Assembly (NCBI RefSeq): GCF_000153345.1
Contig: NZ_CH724126.1
Span: forward strand, 780,493-844,492
Length of the DNA stretch: 64,000 nt
Source: Neptuniibacter caesariensis
GTDB taxonomy: Bacteria; Pseudomonadota; Gammaproteobacteria; Pseudomonadales; Balneatricaceae
Reading direction: 5' to 3'
Shown: in pieces, positions 28,708 to 38,047 of the stretch
How positions within the stretch are numbered: position 1 is the stretch's first letter
Layout of the letters: the number at the start of each line of letters is the position of its first letter
Notes under the pieces: generated by a model
What the model saw: the letters and a program-made list of their open reading frames with translations, nothing else
Told to the model about the DNA's origin: nothing
Databases searched by the model: none
Translations under genes and position numbers: made by a program

Positions 28708-30960
28708 ATGTCATTACTGTTACTAGGTACGCAAAGTCTTCAGGCGAATCAGTCTGCTTTGGCTGTAACAGGTCAAAATATCAGTAACGTGAATACTGAA
28801 GGGTATTCGCGTCAGCGTCCTGTATTTGAATCCCGAGAGGGACGTGCTGGCGTCGTTCTGGAAGATGTTGATCGAATTGCAGATGCTTTCCTGAATAGAC
28901 AGATCTGGACAGATAGTGCGACTTTTAGCAGCTATGATGCCTTTGAAGATTTTGCTAACGAACTGGATAACTTATTAGCTTCAGATGTTACCAGTGTATC
29001 TAAAGCGATGGATGATTACTTCGGTGCTTTGCAAACCGCAGTTGATGATCCGGTTAGCTTACCCAACCGAGAGCTGTTTATTGCTCAGACAGAAGCACTT
29101 GTTCAACGCTTTAATGATCTGGATGCAAATATTCGTCGACAGAATGACACGATTAATGGGCGCTTAGAGAGCAATGTCGCGGCTATTAATGTTATTTCTG
29201 CAAACATCGCGCAGCTCAACCAGGATATTGCGGTTGCCCAAGCATCGGGTAACGTGAATAGTGAATTGCTGGACAAGCGCGATGCAGAGCTGGAAGAGCT
29301 TTCAACCTATATTGGCTTTACGACGATTGAACAGCCTACCGGGGAAGTCAGTGTGTTTGTGGGTAACGGCGAACCGCTGGTGGTAGGGCTTAGTGCAAAT
29401 CAGATGACAACTCTGTTTAGCCCTGCGGACAGTAGCCAGCTGAATATCGGTTTGCAGATTGGTAACAGTGTTGGTGATATCACTAACCAGCTTTCAGGCG
29501 GTAAGATCGGCGGTGTGATTGATTACCGTGACGATATCCTCGGTGATACCTTGGATGAAATGGGGCGTATTGCGCTGGTTTTGGCTGAAACTATGAACTC
29601 CCAGCACCAAAAAGGTATGGACCTTAATGGAGCTGCAGGAGGACTAATTTTTACTGATATTAATAGCGCATCGGCCGTATCCAGTCGGGTACTTTCTGCC
29701 CGTGATAATGCGACGCTTGTTACAGCAGGAATCACTATTAATGACGTAACAGCGCTTGAAGCAGCTGAATATTCCCTGGAATTTAATGATGGGAATACCT
29801 TTACGTTAGTGCGCGGCGATGATGAGCAGCGCTGGAGTAACAGTAATATTTCGCTTACTCAGGTGGCCAGTGCATCGGATGTTGATCAGGATGGTGAGTA
29901 TTTCCTTGATACTGTCTCAGGCGATATGACCCTGCGTGTGGACGGTTTTACGTTAACTATGTCAACGCCAGGGGCCTTTGCTACTGGCGATCAGTTTATT
30001 CTACGCCCCACGCGTAATGCTGCTTCTGAAATCAGTGCAGAGATTAATATCGCCAGTCAGCTAGCCCTGGCAGCCCCTTTGGCAACTTCTGCTAGTGCTG
30101 AAAATACAGGGACAGGTACTATCTCTGTTTCCATTACAGATAAAGATTACAACGATCTATCTGCTGTGCCAGGTGCGATGACGCCGCCTGTCAATGTGTC
30201 TTTTTCGCCGCTGGCAACAGCGCCGGGAAGTATTAACAGTACAAATGATATTGAAGCCAGAGTAACAAATTCGACAGATCTGGCTAATGTACAGTTCCCG
30301 GTAACCGTAACTTATACAGCCGGTGCTCCAGGTACATATGCAGTGGTGGATAATGGTGGTACAACGCTTATCGCAGCAGGTGTGGCTGATGGTAATAATC
30401 AGGTAAATGTTCCTGGCTATGGATTGTTATTGGATGTAAATACGGTTCCGCAAAACGGTGAAACCTATCAGATTAGCCACATGTCCGACACAGGGGTTAT
30501 GTCCTATGTGCTGACCGATGGTGATGGCGATCGAATGGTGGGTGATTACACGAGTGGCCAGTCTATACAGTTGAGTGGTTATGAGATCACGATTAATAAC
30601 AATCCGAATGTAAATGACAAATTCACAGTGAATCCCAATACTGGCGGTGTCTCTGATAACCGAAATGCCCTGCTGATGTCCGATCTACAGTCAGCAAAAT
30701 TGATTGAAGGCGCATCGTATCAGGACAAGTATGGGCAGACGGTAGAGCGTGTTGGTACCCAGGCCGCAGTCGCTCAGGTTAATGCTCAGGCGGGTAAGTC
30801 AGTATTAGATTCCAACAAAGAATTACGCGCCAGTATTGCCGGGGTAAACCTTGATGAAGAGGCGGCGAAACTGGTTCAGTATCAGCAGGCTTACCAGGCT
30901 TCTGCACAATTGATTCGAGCAGCGCAAACTATTTTTGATTCGCTGTTACAGAGTGTCTAG
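28708..30960 (+). CDS. flgK: Flagellar hook-associated protein 1, FlgK
   Basis: FlgK forms the first junction ring between hook and filament. The 750-residue protein has the conserved N terminus (SLQANQSALAVTGQNISNVNTEGYSRQRP) and C terminus (LDEEAAKLVQYQQAYQASAQLIRAAQTIFDSLLQSV). The middle (about 330-640) is a long, variable, Asp/Thr/Ser-rich insert, making it longer than the 550-residue enteric form but normal for marine relatives. AAGGAG is the ribosome site. flgL follows by 10 nt. Confidence 0.95.
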   Translation: MSLLLLGTQSLQANQSALAVTGQNISNVNTEGYSRQRPVFESREGRAGVVLEDVDRIADAFLNRQIWTDSATFSSYDAFEDFANELDNLLASDVTSVSKAMDDYFGALQTAVDDPVSLPNRELFIAQTEALVQRFNDLDANIRRQNDTINGRLESNVAAINVISANIAQLNQDIAVAQASGNVNSELLDKRDAELEELSTYIGFTTIEQPTGEVSVFVGNGEPLVVGLSANQMTTLFSPADSSQLNIGLQIGNSVGDITNQLSGGKIGGVIDYRDDILGDTLDEMGRIALVLAETMNSQHQKGMDLNGAAGGLIFTDINSASAVSSRVLSARDNATLVTAGITINDVTALEAAEYSLEFNDGNTFTLVRGDDEQRWSNSNISLTQVASASDVDQDGEYFLDTVSGDMTLRVDGFTLTMSTPGAFATGDQFILRPTRNAASEISAEINIASQLALAAPLATSASAENTGTGTISVSITDKDYNDLSAVPGAMTPPVNVSFSPLATAPGSINSTNDIEARVTNSTDLANVQFPVTVTYTAGAPGTYAVVDNGGTTLIAAGVADGNNQVNVPGYGLLLDVNTVPQNGETYQISHMSDTGVMSYVLTDGDGDRMVGDYTSGQSIQLSGYEITINNNPNVNDKFTVNPNTGGVSDNRNALLMSDLQSAKLIEGASYQDKYGQTVERVGTQAAVAQVNAQAGKSVLDSNKELRASIAGVNLDEEAAKLVQYQQAYQASAQLIRAAQTIFDSLLQSV

Positions 30961-30970
30961 GAGATAGGTT

Positions 30971-32218
30971 ATGAGAATCTCTACACAACAGGTATTTCTG
31001 AATAATATTGATAACATCAGTAAAACCAGTGCCGATGTATTTAAAACGCAGCAACAACTTTCCACAGGTAAGAAGGTTTTGCAGCCATCTGATGATCCTT
31101 TGGCTTCCGCGCAAATTCAGAAGTTCAAAAAAGAGATTGCACGTACGGAACAGTACAACAGCAATATCGAAGTATCGGAAAGGCGCTTACAGCTTGAAGA
31201 AAATACAATTGAACAGATCAATAACCAGTCTATACGTCTGCGCGAACTAACCATTCAAGGTAAAACCGGTACATTGAATGATACTGATCGTGCGGCGATT
31301 GCATCTGAAGTTGATCAAATTATTAAGTCCCTTGATGGTTTGATGAACACTAAAGATGTTCAAGGTGAATTCCTGTTTTCAGGGAATAAAGGTTTTACTG
31401 AGCCCTATACGATTGACCCTCGGACGGGGCGATATGTGTTTAATGGTGATGATGGCCAGCGCTTCCTTCAGGTAGGTCCTGAAACTAAAGTGGCTTCTAC
31501 CGATTCAGGTTTTGATATTTTTGAAACTGTGCCTAAAGTTTCGGGTTATGTAATTGCGGACATCAACCAGACAAGCCAGCAGATAGCTTCTAATGAAATA
31601 AAGGATGCTGATGCTTTTGACGCCTTTACGGTTGAGAGAGGTGCTTTGCAAATAACTTTCAATGATGGTGCGGGTACTTTCTCTGTCACGGACAGCCAAA
31701 CACCACCACAGCCGGTTTCAAGTGATGATACGCCTCCCGTGGTACTAACTAACGTTGCTTTTAATGATGGTGATGTTATTAAGGTTGCAGGTACAGAGTT
31801 GACGGTTGGTAATATTACCGCTGATTCGACAATAACCGTGGATGCTATCAGTCAGCACAATATTTTGAACACGGCGTTGGATCTGAAAGCGGAACTTGAG
31901 AATGCCGATTTCACCACTCAGGAAGGAAAAGATAAATTTAATGAGCGGATGGATCATATTCTGGAAAATCTCAGTGGTATTGAAGAGCTCAATGTTGGCA
32001 CGCGTGCCAATATAGGTGGACGTTTGAATACCCTTGAGCAGCAGATGTCGGTGAATACGGATTATGAGCTGTTCACCACTGAATCTTTATCAGCCTTCGA
32101 AGACCTCGATTACAACGAAGCGATAAGTCAGTTCCAGTTACAGCAAACTGTTTTGCAGGCAGCCTATTCAAGCTTTGCCAGGGTTCAGGATCTGAATCTC
32201 TTTAACTTCTTACGATAG
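30971..32218 (+). CDS. flgL: Flagellar hook-associated protein 3, FlgL
   Basis: FlgL is the second junction protein, in contact with flagellin. The 415-residue product has the flagellin-like N terminus MRISTQQVFLNNIDNISK with QQQLSTGKKVLQPSDDPLAS, and the C-terminal helix NEAISQFQLQQTVLQAAYSSFARVQDLNLFNFL. The flgKL pair is driven by the sigma28 promoter at 28615 and closed by a strong terminator. No flagellin gene is in the window. Confidence 0.95.
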   Translation: MRISTQQVFLNNIDNISKTSADVFKTQQQLSTGKKVLQPSDDPLASAQIQKFKKEIARTEQYNSNIEVSERRLQLEENTIEQINNQSIRLRELTIQGKTGTLNDTDRAAIASEVDQIIKSLDGLMNTKDVQGEFLFSGNKGFTEPYTIDPRTGRYVFNGDDGQRFLQVGPETKVASTDSGFDIFETVPKVSGYVIADINQTSQQIASNEIKDADAFDAFTVERGALQITFNDGAGTFSVTDSQTPPQPVSSDDTPPVVLTNVAFNDGDVIKVAGTELTVGNITADSTITVDAISQHNILNTALDLKAELENADFTTQEGKDKFNERMDHILENLSGIEELNVGTRANIGGRLNTLEQQMSVNTDYELFTTESLSAFEDLDYNEAISQFQLQQTVLQAAYSSFARVQDLNLFNFLR

Positions 32219-32231
32219 AAATCAGTTGTTT

Positions 32232-32258
32232 AAAAAGCCGGCATTTAGCCGGCTTTTT
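32232..32258 (+). terminator. Intrinsic terminator after flgL
   Basis: Perfect stem AAAAAGCCGGC (32232-32242)/GCCGGCTTTTT (32248-32258) with loop ATTTA. It ends the flagellar cluster. Confidence 0.93.
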
Positions 32259-32537
32259 GTGCGTTGCGAAATGCAATGAACAATAATGTTATTTTAATTG
32301 CCTGTTAATGTTATCTGATTGCCCTTGAATCCCTTGGAATTGAAGGCTTTTTTCAAATCTGGTTTTTTTTGTTAGCAAAGCTGGTAGCTTTTGTTATTGG
32401 CGGTTTGCCTCCTTTGAACCATTCTTAATTACATAATCAAACAGCAGCAACTTCATTTCTTAAGTTCTATACCGCTGCATTTCCTACCCCGGTTTAGCTG
32501 GTGAAGGAAAGATAAAAATAAGATTGAGGATAATGAC
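32259..32537 (+). other. Intergenic region before the acyl-CoA dehydrogenase gene
   Basis: About 280 bp with no coding signal. It is AT-rich and holds the near-palindrome TTTGTTAGCAAA at 32368-32379, which recurs before etfB, and an AAAGCT-GGT-AGCTTT inverted repeat starting at 32377. The promoter of the fatty-acid operon should lie here, but no convincing -35/-10 pair stands out. The ribosome site GAGGATAA precedes ATG 32538. Confidence 0.5.
32368..32379. promoter_or_regulatory. Putative operator TTTGTTAGCAAA
   Basis: A 12-bp near-palindrome with one mismatch. With flanks it shares 15 of 16 bases with a perfect palindrome before etfB at 38696-38707. The regulator is unknown; a fatty-acid-responsive repressor is one possibility. 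Confidence 0.4.
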
Positions 32538-34325
32538 ATGCCAGAATATAAAGCGCCCCTCCGTGATATGAACTTCGTTTTGAACGAAGTACTGAACACA
32601 GAGCAGCATTACCAGAGCCTGCCAGGTTGTGAAGAAGCGACTCCGGATATGGTATCTGCGATTATGGAAGAAGGTGCAAAGTTTGCTGAGCGCGTTCTTT
32701 CCCCTCTGAATCAGGTTGGTGATCAGCAAGGCTGCACCTGGGATGATGGTGCGGTAATCACACCTGAAGGCTTTAAAGAAGCTTATCAGCAGTTTGTCGA
32801 AGGTGGCTGGCCATCGCTTGCGCATGAAACTGAATACGGTGGTCAGGGGTTGCCAGAATCCCTGGGTATCCTGATCAATGAGATGGTGGGTACGGCTAAC
32901 TGGTCATGGAGTATGTATCCAGGTTTGAGCCATGGTGCGATGAACACGCTGGATGCTCACGGAACCGAAGATCAGAAGCAAACTTATCTGACCAAACTGG
33001 TTTCAGGTGAGTGGACAGGCACGATGTGTCTGACAGAGCCTCATTGCGGTACTGACCTGGGTATGCTGCGTACCAAAGCTGAACCTCAGGAAGATGGTAG
33101 CTACAAAATCTCCGGCACCAAGATCTTTATCTCCGCGGGTGAACACGATATGGCAGATAATATTGTTCATATCGTACTGGCGCGACTGCCTGATGCGCCT
33201 GAAGGCACTAAAGGTATCTCTCTATTTATCGTACCGAAGCACCTTCCAGAGACACTGGGTGAAGATAACGGTGTTAGCTGTGGTTCGCTTGAACACAAGA
33301 TGGGTATTCATGGTAATGCGACTTGTGTAATGAACTTTGATAATGCAACGGGTTACCTGATCGGTCCGGCAAATAAAGGCCTGAACTGTATGTTTACCTT
33401 TATGAATACGGCGCGTTTGGGTACTGCGCTTCAGGGGCTTGCACATGCGGAATGGGGTTTCCAGAACTCACTGGTATACGCAAAAGACCGTTTGCAGATG
33501 CGTGCATTAACAGGCCCTGCTCGCCCGGATAAGCCTGCTGATCCAATTATCGTTCATCCAGAAGTACGTAAAATGCTGCTAACCCAGAAGGCATTTGCTG
33601 AGGGTGGCCGTGCACTCATCTATTACTGCGCACAGCTCGTAGATAAGGTGAAGTTGGCTGAAGGTGAAGAGAAAGCTCAGGCAGATGCGCTGCTGGCTTT
33701 CCTGACCCCAATTGCAAAGGCCTTCCTGACAGAAGTTGGGTTCGAGTCTGCGAACCATGGTCTGCAGATCTTTGGTGGTCATGGCTTCATCGCAGAATGG
33801 GGTATGGAGCAAAACGTACGTGATAGCCGTATCTCCATGCTTTACGAAGGAACAACACAGATTCAGGCACTCGACCTCTTAGGTCGAAAAGTCCTGATGA
33901 CTCAGGGCGAGTCTCTGAAAGGCTTTACTAAGATTCTGCATAAGTTCTGCCAGGCAGAATCGGATAATGCTGATCTTGCAGAATTTATCAAACCGCTGGT
34001 TGAACTAAACAAGGAGTGGGGCGATATCACCATGAAAGTAGGTATGAAAGCGATGCAGAACCGGGATGAAGTCGGTGCGGCGTCAGTAGATTACCTCATG
34101 TATTCCGGTTATGCCGTGCTGGGTTACTTCTGGGCGCGTATGGCGAAAGTCGCTCAGGAAAAACTGGCGGCGGGTGAAGGCGATGCTGCGTTCTACCAAG
34201 CGAAGATCAATACAGCGAAATTCTATTTCGAACGAATTTTGCCAAGAACACGTTCCCTTGTAGTGACTATGCAGTCAGGTGCTGACAACCTGATGTCGCT
34301 TGAAGAAGAACACTTCGCTTTTTAA
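32538..34325 (+). CDS. Acyl-CoA dehydrogenase, long FadE/DmdC-like form
   Basis: A flavoprotein that introduces the alpha-beta double bond in acyl-CoAs, the first oxidation step of beta-oxidation, passing electrons to ETF. The 595 residues contain the N-terminal, middle (MCLTEPHCGTDLG, FAD region) and C-terminal dehydrogenase domains, plus the extra C-terminal domain of the long subfamily (about 460-595). The likely catalytic base is Glu437 in LYEGTTQIQ. The same subfamily includes the methylthiopropionyl-CoA dehydrogenase DmdC used in DMSP breakdown. Sequence alone does not decide between that and fatty acyl-CoA; the fadD/ech neighbours favour fatty acids. Confidence 0.9.
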   Translation: MPEYKAPLRDMNFVLNEVLNTEQHYQSLPGCEEATPDMVSAIMEEGAKFAERVLSPLNQVGDQQGCTWDDGAVITPEGFKEAYQQFVEGGWPSLAHETEYGGQGLPESLGILINEMVGTANWSWSMYPGLSHGAMNTLDAHGTEDQKQTYLTKLVSGEWTGTMCLTEPHCGTDLGMLRTKAEPQEDGSYKISGTKIFISAGEHDMADNIVHIVLARLPDAPEGTKGISLFIVPKHLPETLGEDNGVSCGSLEHKMGIHGNATCVMNFDNATGYLIGPANKGLNCMFTFMNTARLGTALQGLAHAEWGFQNSLVYAKDRLQMRALTGPARPDKPADPIIVHPEVRKMLLTQKAFAEGGRALIYYCAQLVDKVKLAEGEEKAQADALLAFLTPIAKAFLTEVGFESANHGLQIFGGHGFIAEWGMEQNVRDSRISMLYEGTTQIQALDLLGRKVLMTQGESLKGFTKILHKFCQAESDNADLAEFIKPLVELNKEWGDITMKVGMKAMQNRDEVGAASVDYLMYSGYAVLGYFWARMAKVAQEKLAAGEGDAAFYQAKINTAKFYFERILPRTRSLVVTMQSGADNLMSLEEEHFAF

Positions 34326-34334
34326 GGCAGAGTT

Positions 34335-34763
34335 ATGAAAAAGGCACTTAACAACCCGGTAGGCCGCACTTTGTTGCGCGGCCTGCTCAAACTAAATGCC
34401 AAACGTTATCAATTAAAGAATAAAAACGACAATGAGGTTTCTGAAATGGCCGATCTGAATGCGATTTTTACTGAAATGAAGAGCCGCTTTAATGCCGATG
34501 CAGCGGCGGGTACTGACGCGGTTTTTCAGTATGAGATCAGCGATGGTGGTGAGTGGTATGTGTCTGTTCAGGATGGTGGCTGTGAAGTTGCTGAGGGCAA
34601 CAGCGGTGATGCTACGGTAACACTACGTATGGACAGCGCAACACTGGAAGAGGTAATGTCAGGTGAAACTGATGGTATGCAGGCATTCATGACTGGTCGT
34701 ATCCAGGCCGATGGCGATATCATGCTTGCAACTAAGCTGGCTGCACTTTTCCCTGTAGCCTAA
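34335..34763 (+). CDS. SCP2 sterol-carrier-domain protein
   Basis: A small lipid-binding protein of the SCP2 fold, probably carrying acyl-CoA or other hydrophobic ligands between the enzymes encoded around it. The domain spans about residues 38-142 (MADLNAIFTEMKSRF, DGGEWYVSVQDG, DATVTLRMDSATLEEVMSGE, FMTGRIQADGDIMLATKL). ATG 34335 has AGGCAGAG upstream and gives a 37-residue basic extension. An internal ATG at 34446, with its own GAGG, gives the bare domain, so either start is possible. It lies 9 nt after the acyl-CoA dehydrogenase. Confidence 0.85.
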   Translation: MKKALNNPVGRTLLRGLLKLNAKRYQLKNKNDNEVSEMADLNAIFTEMKSRFNADAAAGTDAVFQYEISDGGEWYVSVQDGGCEVAEGNSGDATVTLRMDSATLEEVMSGETDGMQAFMTGRIQADGDIMLATKLAALFPVA

Positions 34764-34769
34764 GCTTGT

Positions 34770-34796
34770 AGGGCGTGTGGTGCAACTACACGCCCT
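34770..34796. repeat. Hairpin between the SCP2 gene and fadD
   Basis: AGGGCGTGT (34770-34778) pairs perfectly with ACACGCCCT (34788-34796) around a 9-nt loop. No T run follows. It may reduce read-through into fadD or set differential stability. Confidence 0.5.
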
Positions 34797-34859
34797 CGAC
34801 CTGATACTCTTTAGAACCGATAAGGTTCTCTATAAAAATAATTATACGAGGAGCCTAAG

Positions 34860-36530
34860 ATGGTGCAGCAGCTTCCTGCCGCCGATACGATTCCGGCTGA
34901 TATAAACCCGTACGGATTTAAGACAATTCCTGATGTTCTGGCCTATACAACGCAGCAGTATGGACCTAGGCCTGCATTTACCAGTTTTGGCCGAACCATC
35001 GATTATGCTGAGCTGGATCGTTTATCCGCTGCGTTTGCTGTTTACCTGCAGCGGGAAACCAATCTTAAACCGGGTGATCGTGTAGCCATTCAGCTACCGA
35101 ACCTTATTCAATATCCGATTGTGCTCTTTGGTATTCTTCGTGCGGGGATGGTGGTGGTTAATACCAATCCTCTCTATACCCCAAAAGAGATGGAACATCA
35201 GTTCCGCGATTCTGGCGCCAAAGCACTGATTATCCACAAAAGCATGGCGCACAATGCAGAGAAAATCATCGCCAATACTGATATTCAGCACCTGTTTGTC
35301 ACTCAGGTAGGCGATCTTCACGATTTTATTAAGCGCAATCTGCTGAATGCGGCCGTTAAGTACCTTAAAAAAATGGAGCCGGATTACAACCTGCCGGATG
35401 CCATTCCATTGCGTTCGGCACTTTATCAATATGATGGTCAGCAGCCTACTCCCGTCGATGTGCAAACATCCGATGTGGCCGTTTTACAATACACCGGTGG
35501 TACGACAGGTGTGTCGAAAGGTGCCGTTCTAACCCATGCCAATCTTATTGCTAATATGCTGCAGGCCGAAGAGCGGTTAACCGTGCCAGGTGTAGACTGG
35601 ACGGAAACCGTGATCTCACCACTTCCGCTTTATCATATCTACGCGTTTACGGTTGCGCAGGTAGTGTCACTGTTGGGCGGCCATAGTGTCTTGATTCCAA
35701 ATCCACGAGATATCCCAGGCTTTGTTAAGGAGATGGGTAAGTGGAGGATGAGCACTTTTGTTGGTTTGAATACGCTATTTGTTGCGCTCTGCAATAATGA
35801 AAAGTTTAGTGAAGTAGATTTCACAAATCTCAAATTCACCGCCTCTGGTGGCATGGCGCTGAACCCCTCTACCGCGGTTATGTGGAAAGAGAAGACCGGT
35901 TGCGAAATTATCGAAGGCTATGGACTAACAGAGACATCGCCTGCGGTCTGTTTCAATCCGCCGGATGACAACAGGGTGGGAACAATTGGTCTGCCGATGT
36001 TGCATACGGATGTACGTATCATCGGGACTGATGGCAACGATGTAGTGGCCGGTGAAGCAGGTGAACTCTGCGTTAAAGGCCCACAAGTGATGCGCGGCTA
36101 TTGGCAGCGTGAGAAAGAAACGGCTTCCTCATTCACCGATGATGGCTACTTCATTACCGGTGATATTGCGACCGTTGATGAGGAAGGTTATTTCCGTATT
36201 GTCGATCGTGCCAAGGATATGATTATTGTTTCTGGCTTTAATGTGTATCCAAATGAAGTTGAAGACGTTTTGACACAGCATCCGGACATTATCGAGTCGG
36301 CGGCTATCGGTATGCCTGATGATAAGTCAGGGGAAGTAGTTAAAGTCTTTGTCGTGAGTAGTAATCCAAACCTGACACGTGAAGAAGTGCGTGATTGGTG
36401 CAAGGATAAACTGACCCGCTACAAGGTGCCAAAAATGGTGGAGTTTGCCGAAGAGTTACCTAAATCTAATGTAGGTAAAGTACTTCGTCGCATGCTTAAA
36501 ACACCGCCAACAAACTCTAACGCAGCCTGA
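34860..36530 (+). CDS. fadD: Long-chain fatty acid--CoA ligase FadD
   Basis: FadD activates imported fatty acids to acyl-CoA through an acyl-adenylate. The 556-residue ANL-family enzyme has the P-loop-like YTGGTTGVSKGA, the core motif GYGLTETSPAVCFNP, TGDIATVDEEGYFRIVDRAKDMI and the C-terminal catalytic lysine region PKSNVGKVLRR. Size and N terminus (NPYGFKTIPDVLAY) match gammaproteobacterial FadD. GAGGAG precedes the ATG. Downstream genes follow closely, suggesting one transcript to about 37860. Confidence 0.93.
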   Translation: MVQQLPAADTIPADINPYGFKTIPDVLAYTTQQYGPRPAFTSFGRTIDYAELDRLSAAFAVYLQRETNLKPGDRVAIQLPNLIQYPIVLFGILRAGMVVVNTNPLYTPKEMEHQFRDSGAKALIIHKSMAHNAEKIIANTDIQHLFVTQVGDLHDFIKRNLLNAAVKYLKKMEPDYNLPDAIPLRSALYQYDGQQPTPVDVQTSDVAVLQYTGGTTGVSKGAVLTHANLIANMLQAEERLTVPGVDWTETVISPLPLYHIYAFTVAQVVSLLGGHSVLIPNPRDIPGFVKEMGKWRMSTFVGLNTLFVALCNNEKFSEVDFTNLKFTASGGMALNPSTAVMWKEKTGCEIIEGYGLTETSPAVCFNPPDDNRVGTIGLPMLHTDVRIIGTDGNDVVAGEAGELCVKGPQVMRGYWQREKETASSFTDDGYFITGDIATVDEEGYFRIVDRAKDMIIVSGFNVYPNEVEDVLTQHPDIIESAAIGMPDDKSGEVVKVFVVSSNPNLTREEVRDWCKDKLTRYKVPKMVEFAEELPKSNVGKVLRRMLKTPPTNSNAA

Positions 36531-36547
36531 TCCGGCGGAGCTAAAGC

Positions 36548-37117
36548 ATGCCTCTGTCGAGACCTGTTCGCCGTGCAACTCATCATAATCGCTTGGTGAA
36601 TTGTAATGGCTACCTTCGTGAAGATGGTCTATGGGATATTGAAGCCCAAATGACTGATATTAAAACCCATGATGTGGATAACCCTGAACGTGGTGGCCAT
36701 GTTCCTGCGGGGGAGGCGTTTCATGATCTGAGTATCCGCATCACGTTGGATACGACGCTGCTTATTCGTGAAGCTGAGGCTTGTATTGATCGTGCTCCCT
36801 TTCGCATGTGTGGTCGAATTGGCAGTGCTTTTCGAAAGCTGGAAGGGACCCGGATAGGTCCTGGATGGCAGAGGCAGTGTAAAGAGCTTTTGGGTGGTGT
36901 TGAGGGGTGTACGCATATGAATGAGTTGCTACCGGTACTTGCCACCACCGCGATTCAGACGATGTGGCCTAGCAGCGATAAAAACGTTCTCGCCGAAGGA
37001 GCTAAATTTATGCTCAATACCTGCCACACCTGGGGGCAAAGCAGCGATATGGTAAAACAGTATATTCCAGAACATTATCAAGCCGCTGATTTGATCCCGG
37101 TTGAGGAGCAACAATGA
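36548..37117 (+). CDS. DUF2889 family protein
   Basis: A 189-residue conserved protein of unknown function. The family pattern is visible: an Arg/His-rich start (RPVRRATHHNRLVNCNGYLRED), DGLWDIEAQMTDIKTHDV, RGGHVPAGEAFHDLSIRITLD and a Cys-containing middle (CIDRAPFRMCGR, RQCKELLGGVEGCTHMNEL). It has no signal peptide or membrane segment. Placed 17 nt after fadD and overlapping the enoyl-CoA hydratase start by 4 nt, it is translated with beta-oxidation genes. A role in acyl-CoA or aromatic-acid metabolism is inference from context. Confidence 0.82.
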   Translation: MPLSRPVRRATHHNRLVNCNGYLREDGLWDIEAQMTDIKTHDVDNPERGGHVPAGEAFHDLSIRITLDTTLLIREAEACIDRAPFRMCGRIGSAFRKLEGTRIGPGWQRQCKELLGGVEGCTHMNELLPVLATTAIQTMWPSSDKNVLAEGAKFMLNTCHTWGQSSDMVKQYIPEHYQAADLIPVEEQQ

Positions 37118-37860
37118 TGGAACAGATTCTTACTCAGCTAAAAGGTAAAGTGCTTGAGATCACGCTTAACCGACCGGATAAGAAAAACGCACTGACCTTA
37201 CAGATGTATTCTGAATTAACCACTGTTTTAAAAGCGGCTGATCAGGATGAAAAGGTTAATGCCATTCTGTTGAGTGGGGCTGGGGATTCTTTCTGTTCGG
37301 GTAATGATATTGCAGACTTTGTGGCTGCAGGAGATAGCCCGGATACCGTTAACACGATTCTAGGCTTCCTACATGCCCTCGCTGATTTTAGTAAGCCGGT
37401 TGTAATCGCTGTACATGGCGATGCTGTGGGTATTGGCACAACGATGATGCTGCACTGTGATCTGGTCATCGCTGCGACAAATCTGCGTTGTAAGATGCCT
37501 TTCGTTCAGTTGGGTCTTATTCCTGAAGCAGGCTCTACACTGTTATTGCCGAATATGATTGGACACCGCCACGCCTTTGAGCTGCTGGTGGAAGGGACTT
37601 CATTTGATGCGCAAAGAGCTTTTGAAGTCGGGCTCGTAAACAAAACTGTTTCTGAAAGTGACCTGCTAGCCGTTGCGCAAGGGAAAGCGGAAGGCTTGGC
37701 AAATTTGCCGCAAAAATCAGTTCGCAATTCGAAGCATCTGCTTAAAAAAGAGTATTTACAGCAACTTCATCGTGTCATCGATGAAGAGGGTAGCCTTTTC
37801 TATGAAAGCCTCTTTTCTGAGGAAGCGCGTCAAGCGTTGATGGGTTTCCTGCAAAAATGA
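37114..37860 (+). CDS. Enoyl-CoA hydratase/isomerase family protein
   Basis: A crotonase-fold enzyme, probably hydrating enoyl-CoA or shifting its double bond. The 248 residues include NRPDKKNALTLQMYSEL, the oxyanion-hole region GDSFCSGNDIADF and VHGDAVGIGTTMMLHCDLV, and PFVQLGLIPEAGSTLLLP. Glu is present at the second catalytic position (IPEAGS); the first is replaced, as in many isomerase-type members. The start overlaps the upstream stop (ATGATG), with GAGGAG before it. It ends the fadD operon ahead of a terminator. Confidence 0.88.
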   Translation: MMEQILTQLKGKVLEITLNRPDKKNALTLQMYSELTTVLKAADQDEKVNAILLSGAGDSFCSGNDIADFVAAGDSPDTVNTILGFLHALADFSKPVVIAVHGDAVGIGTTMMLHCDLVIAATNLRCKMPFVQLGLIPEAGSTLLLPNMIGHRHAFELLVEGTSFDAQRAFEVGLVNKTVSESDLLAVAQGKAEGLANLPQKSVRNSKHLLKKEYLQQLHRVIDEEGSLFYESLFSEEARQALMGFLQK

Positions 37861-37902
37861 TTCTGAACCGTCAGTCCTAACGAATTACCTTCAAATTTTG
37901 AT

Positions 37903-37928
37903 ACCGGCTTACTATGGCCGGTCTTTTT
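37903..37928 (+). terminator. Intrinsic terminator after the fadD-DUF2889-ech operon
   Basis: Stem ACCGGC (37903-37908)/GCCGGT (37917-37922), 8-nt loop, then CTTTTT. Confidence 0.8.
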
Positions 37929-38047
37929 ATATAAGCATTTACTAAATTAGATAGATCCGTATAATCGGCTGCACAGATTATTGGTATGGGTCGGGCAAAA
38001 GTTTGAAGGCTTTTCAATGGCTCTAATGGTTCAGAGGGGAACCGGAT

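Noticed and set aside
34811-34827. AGAACC/GGTTCT stem before fadD as terminator
   Set aside because: Only 6 bp and followed by CTATAAAA rather than a T run; too weak to call.
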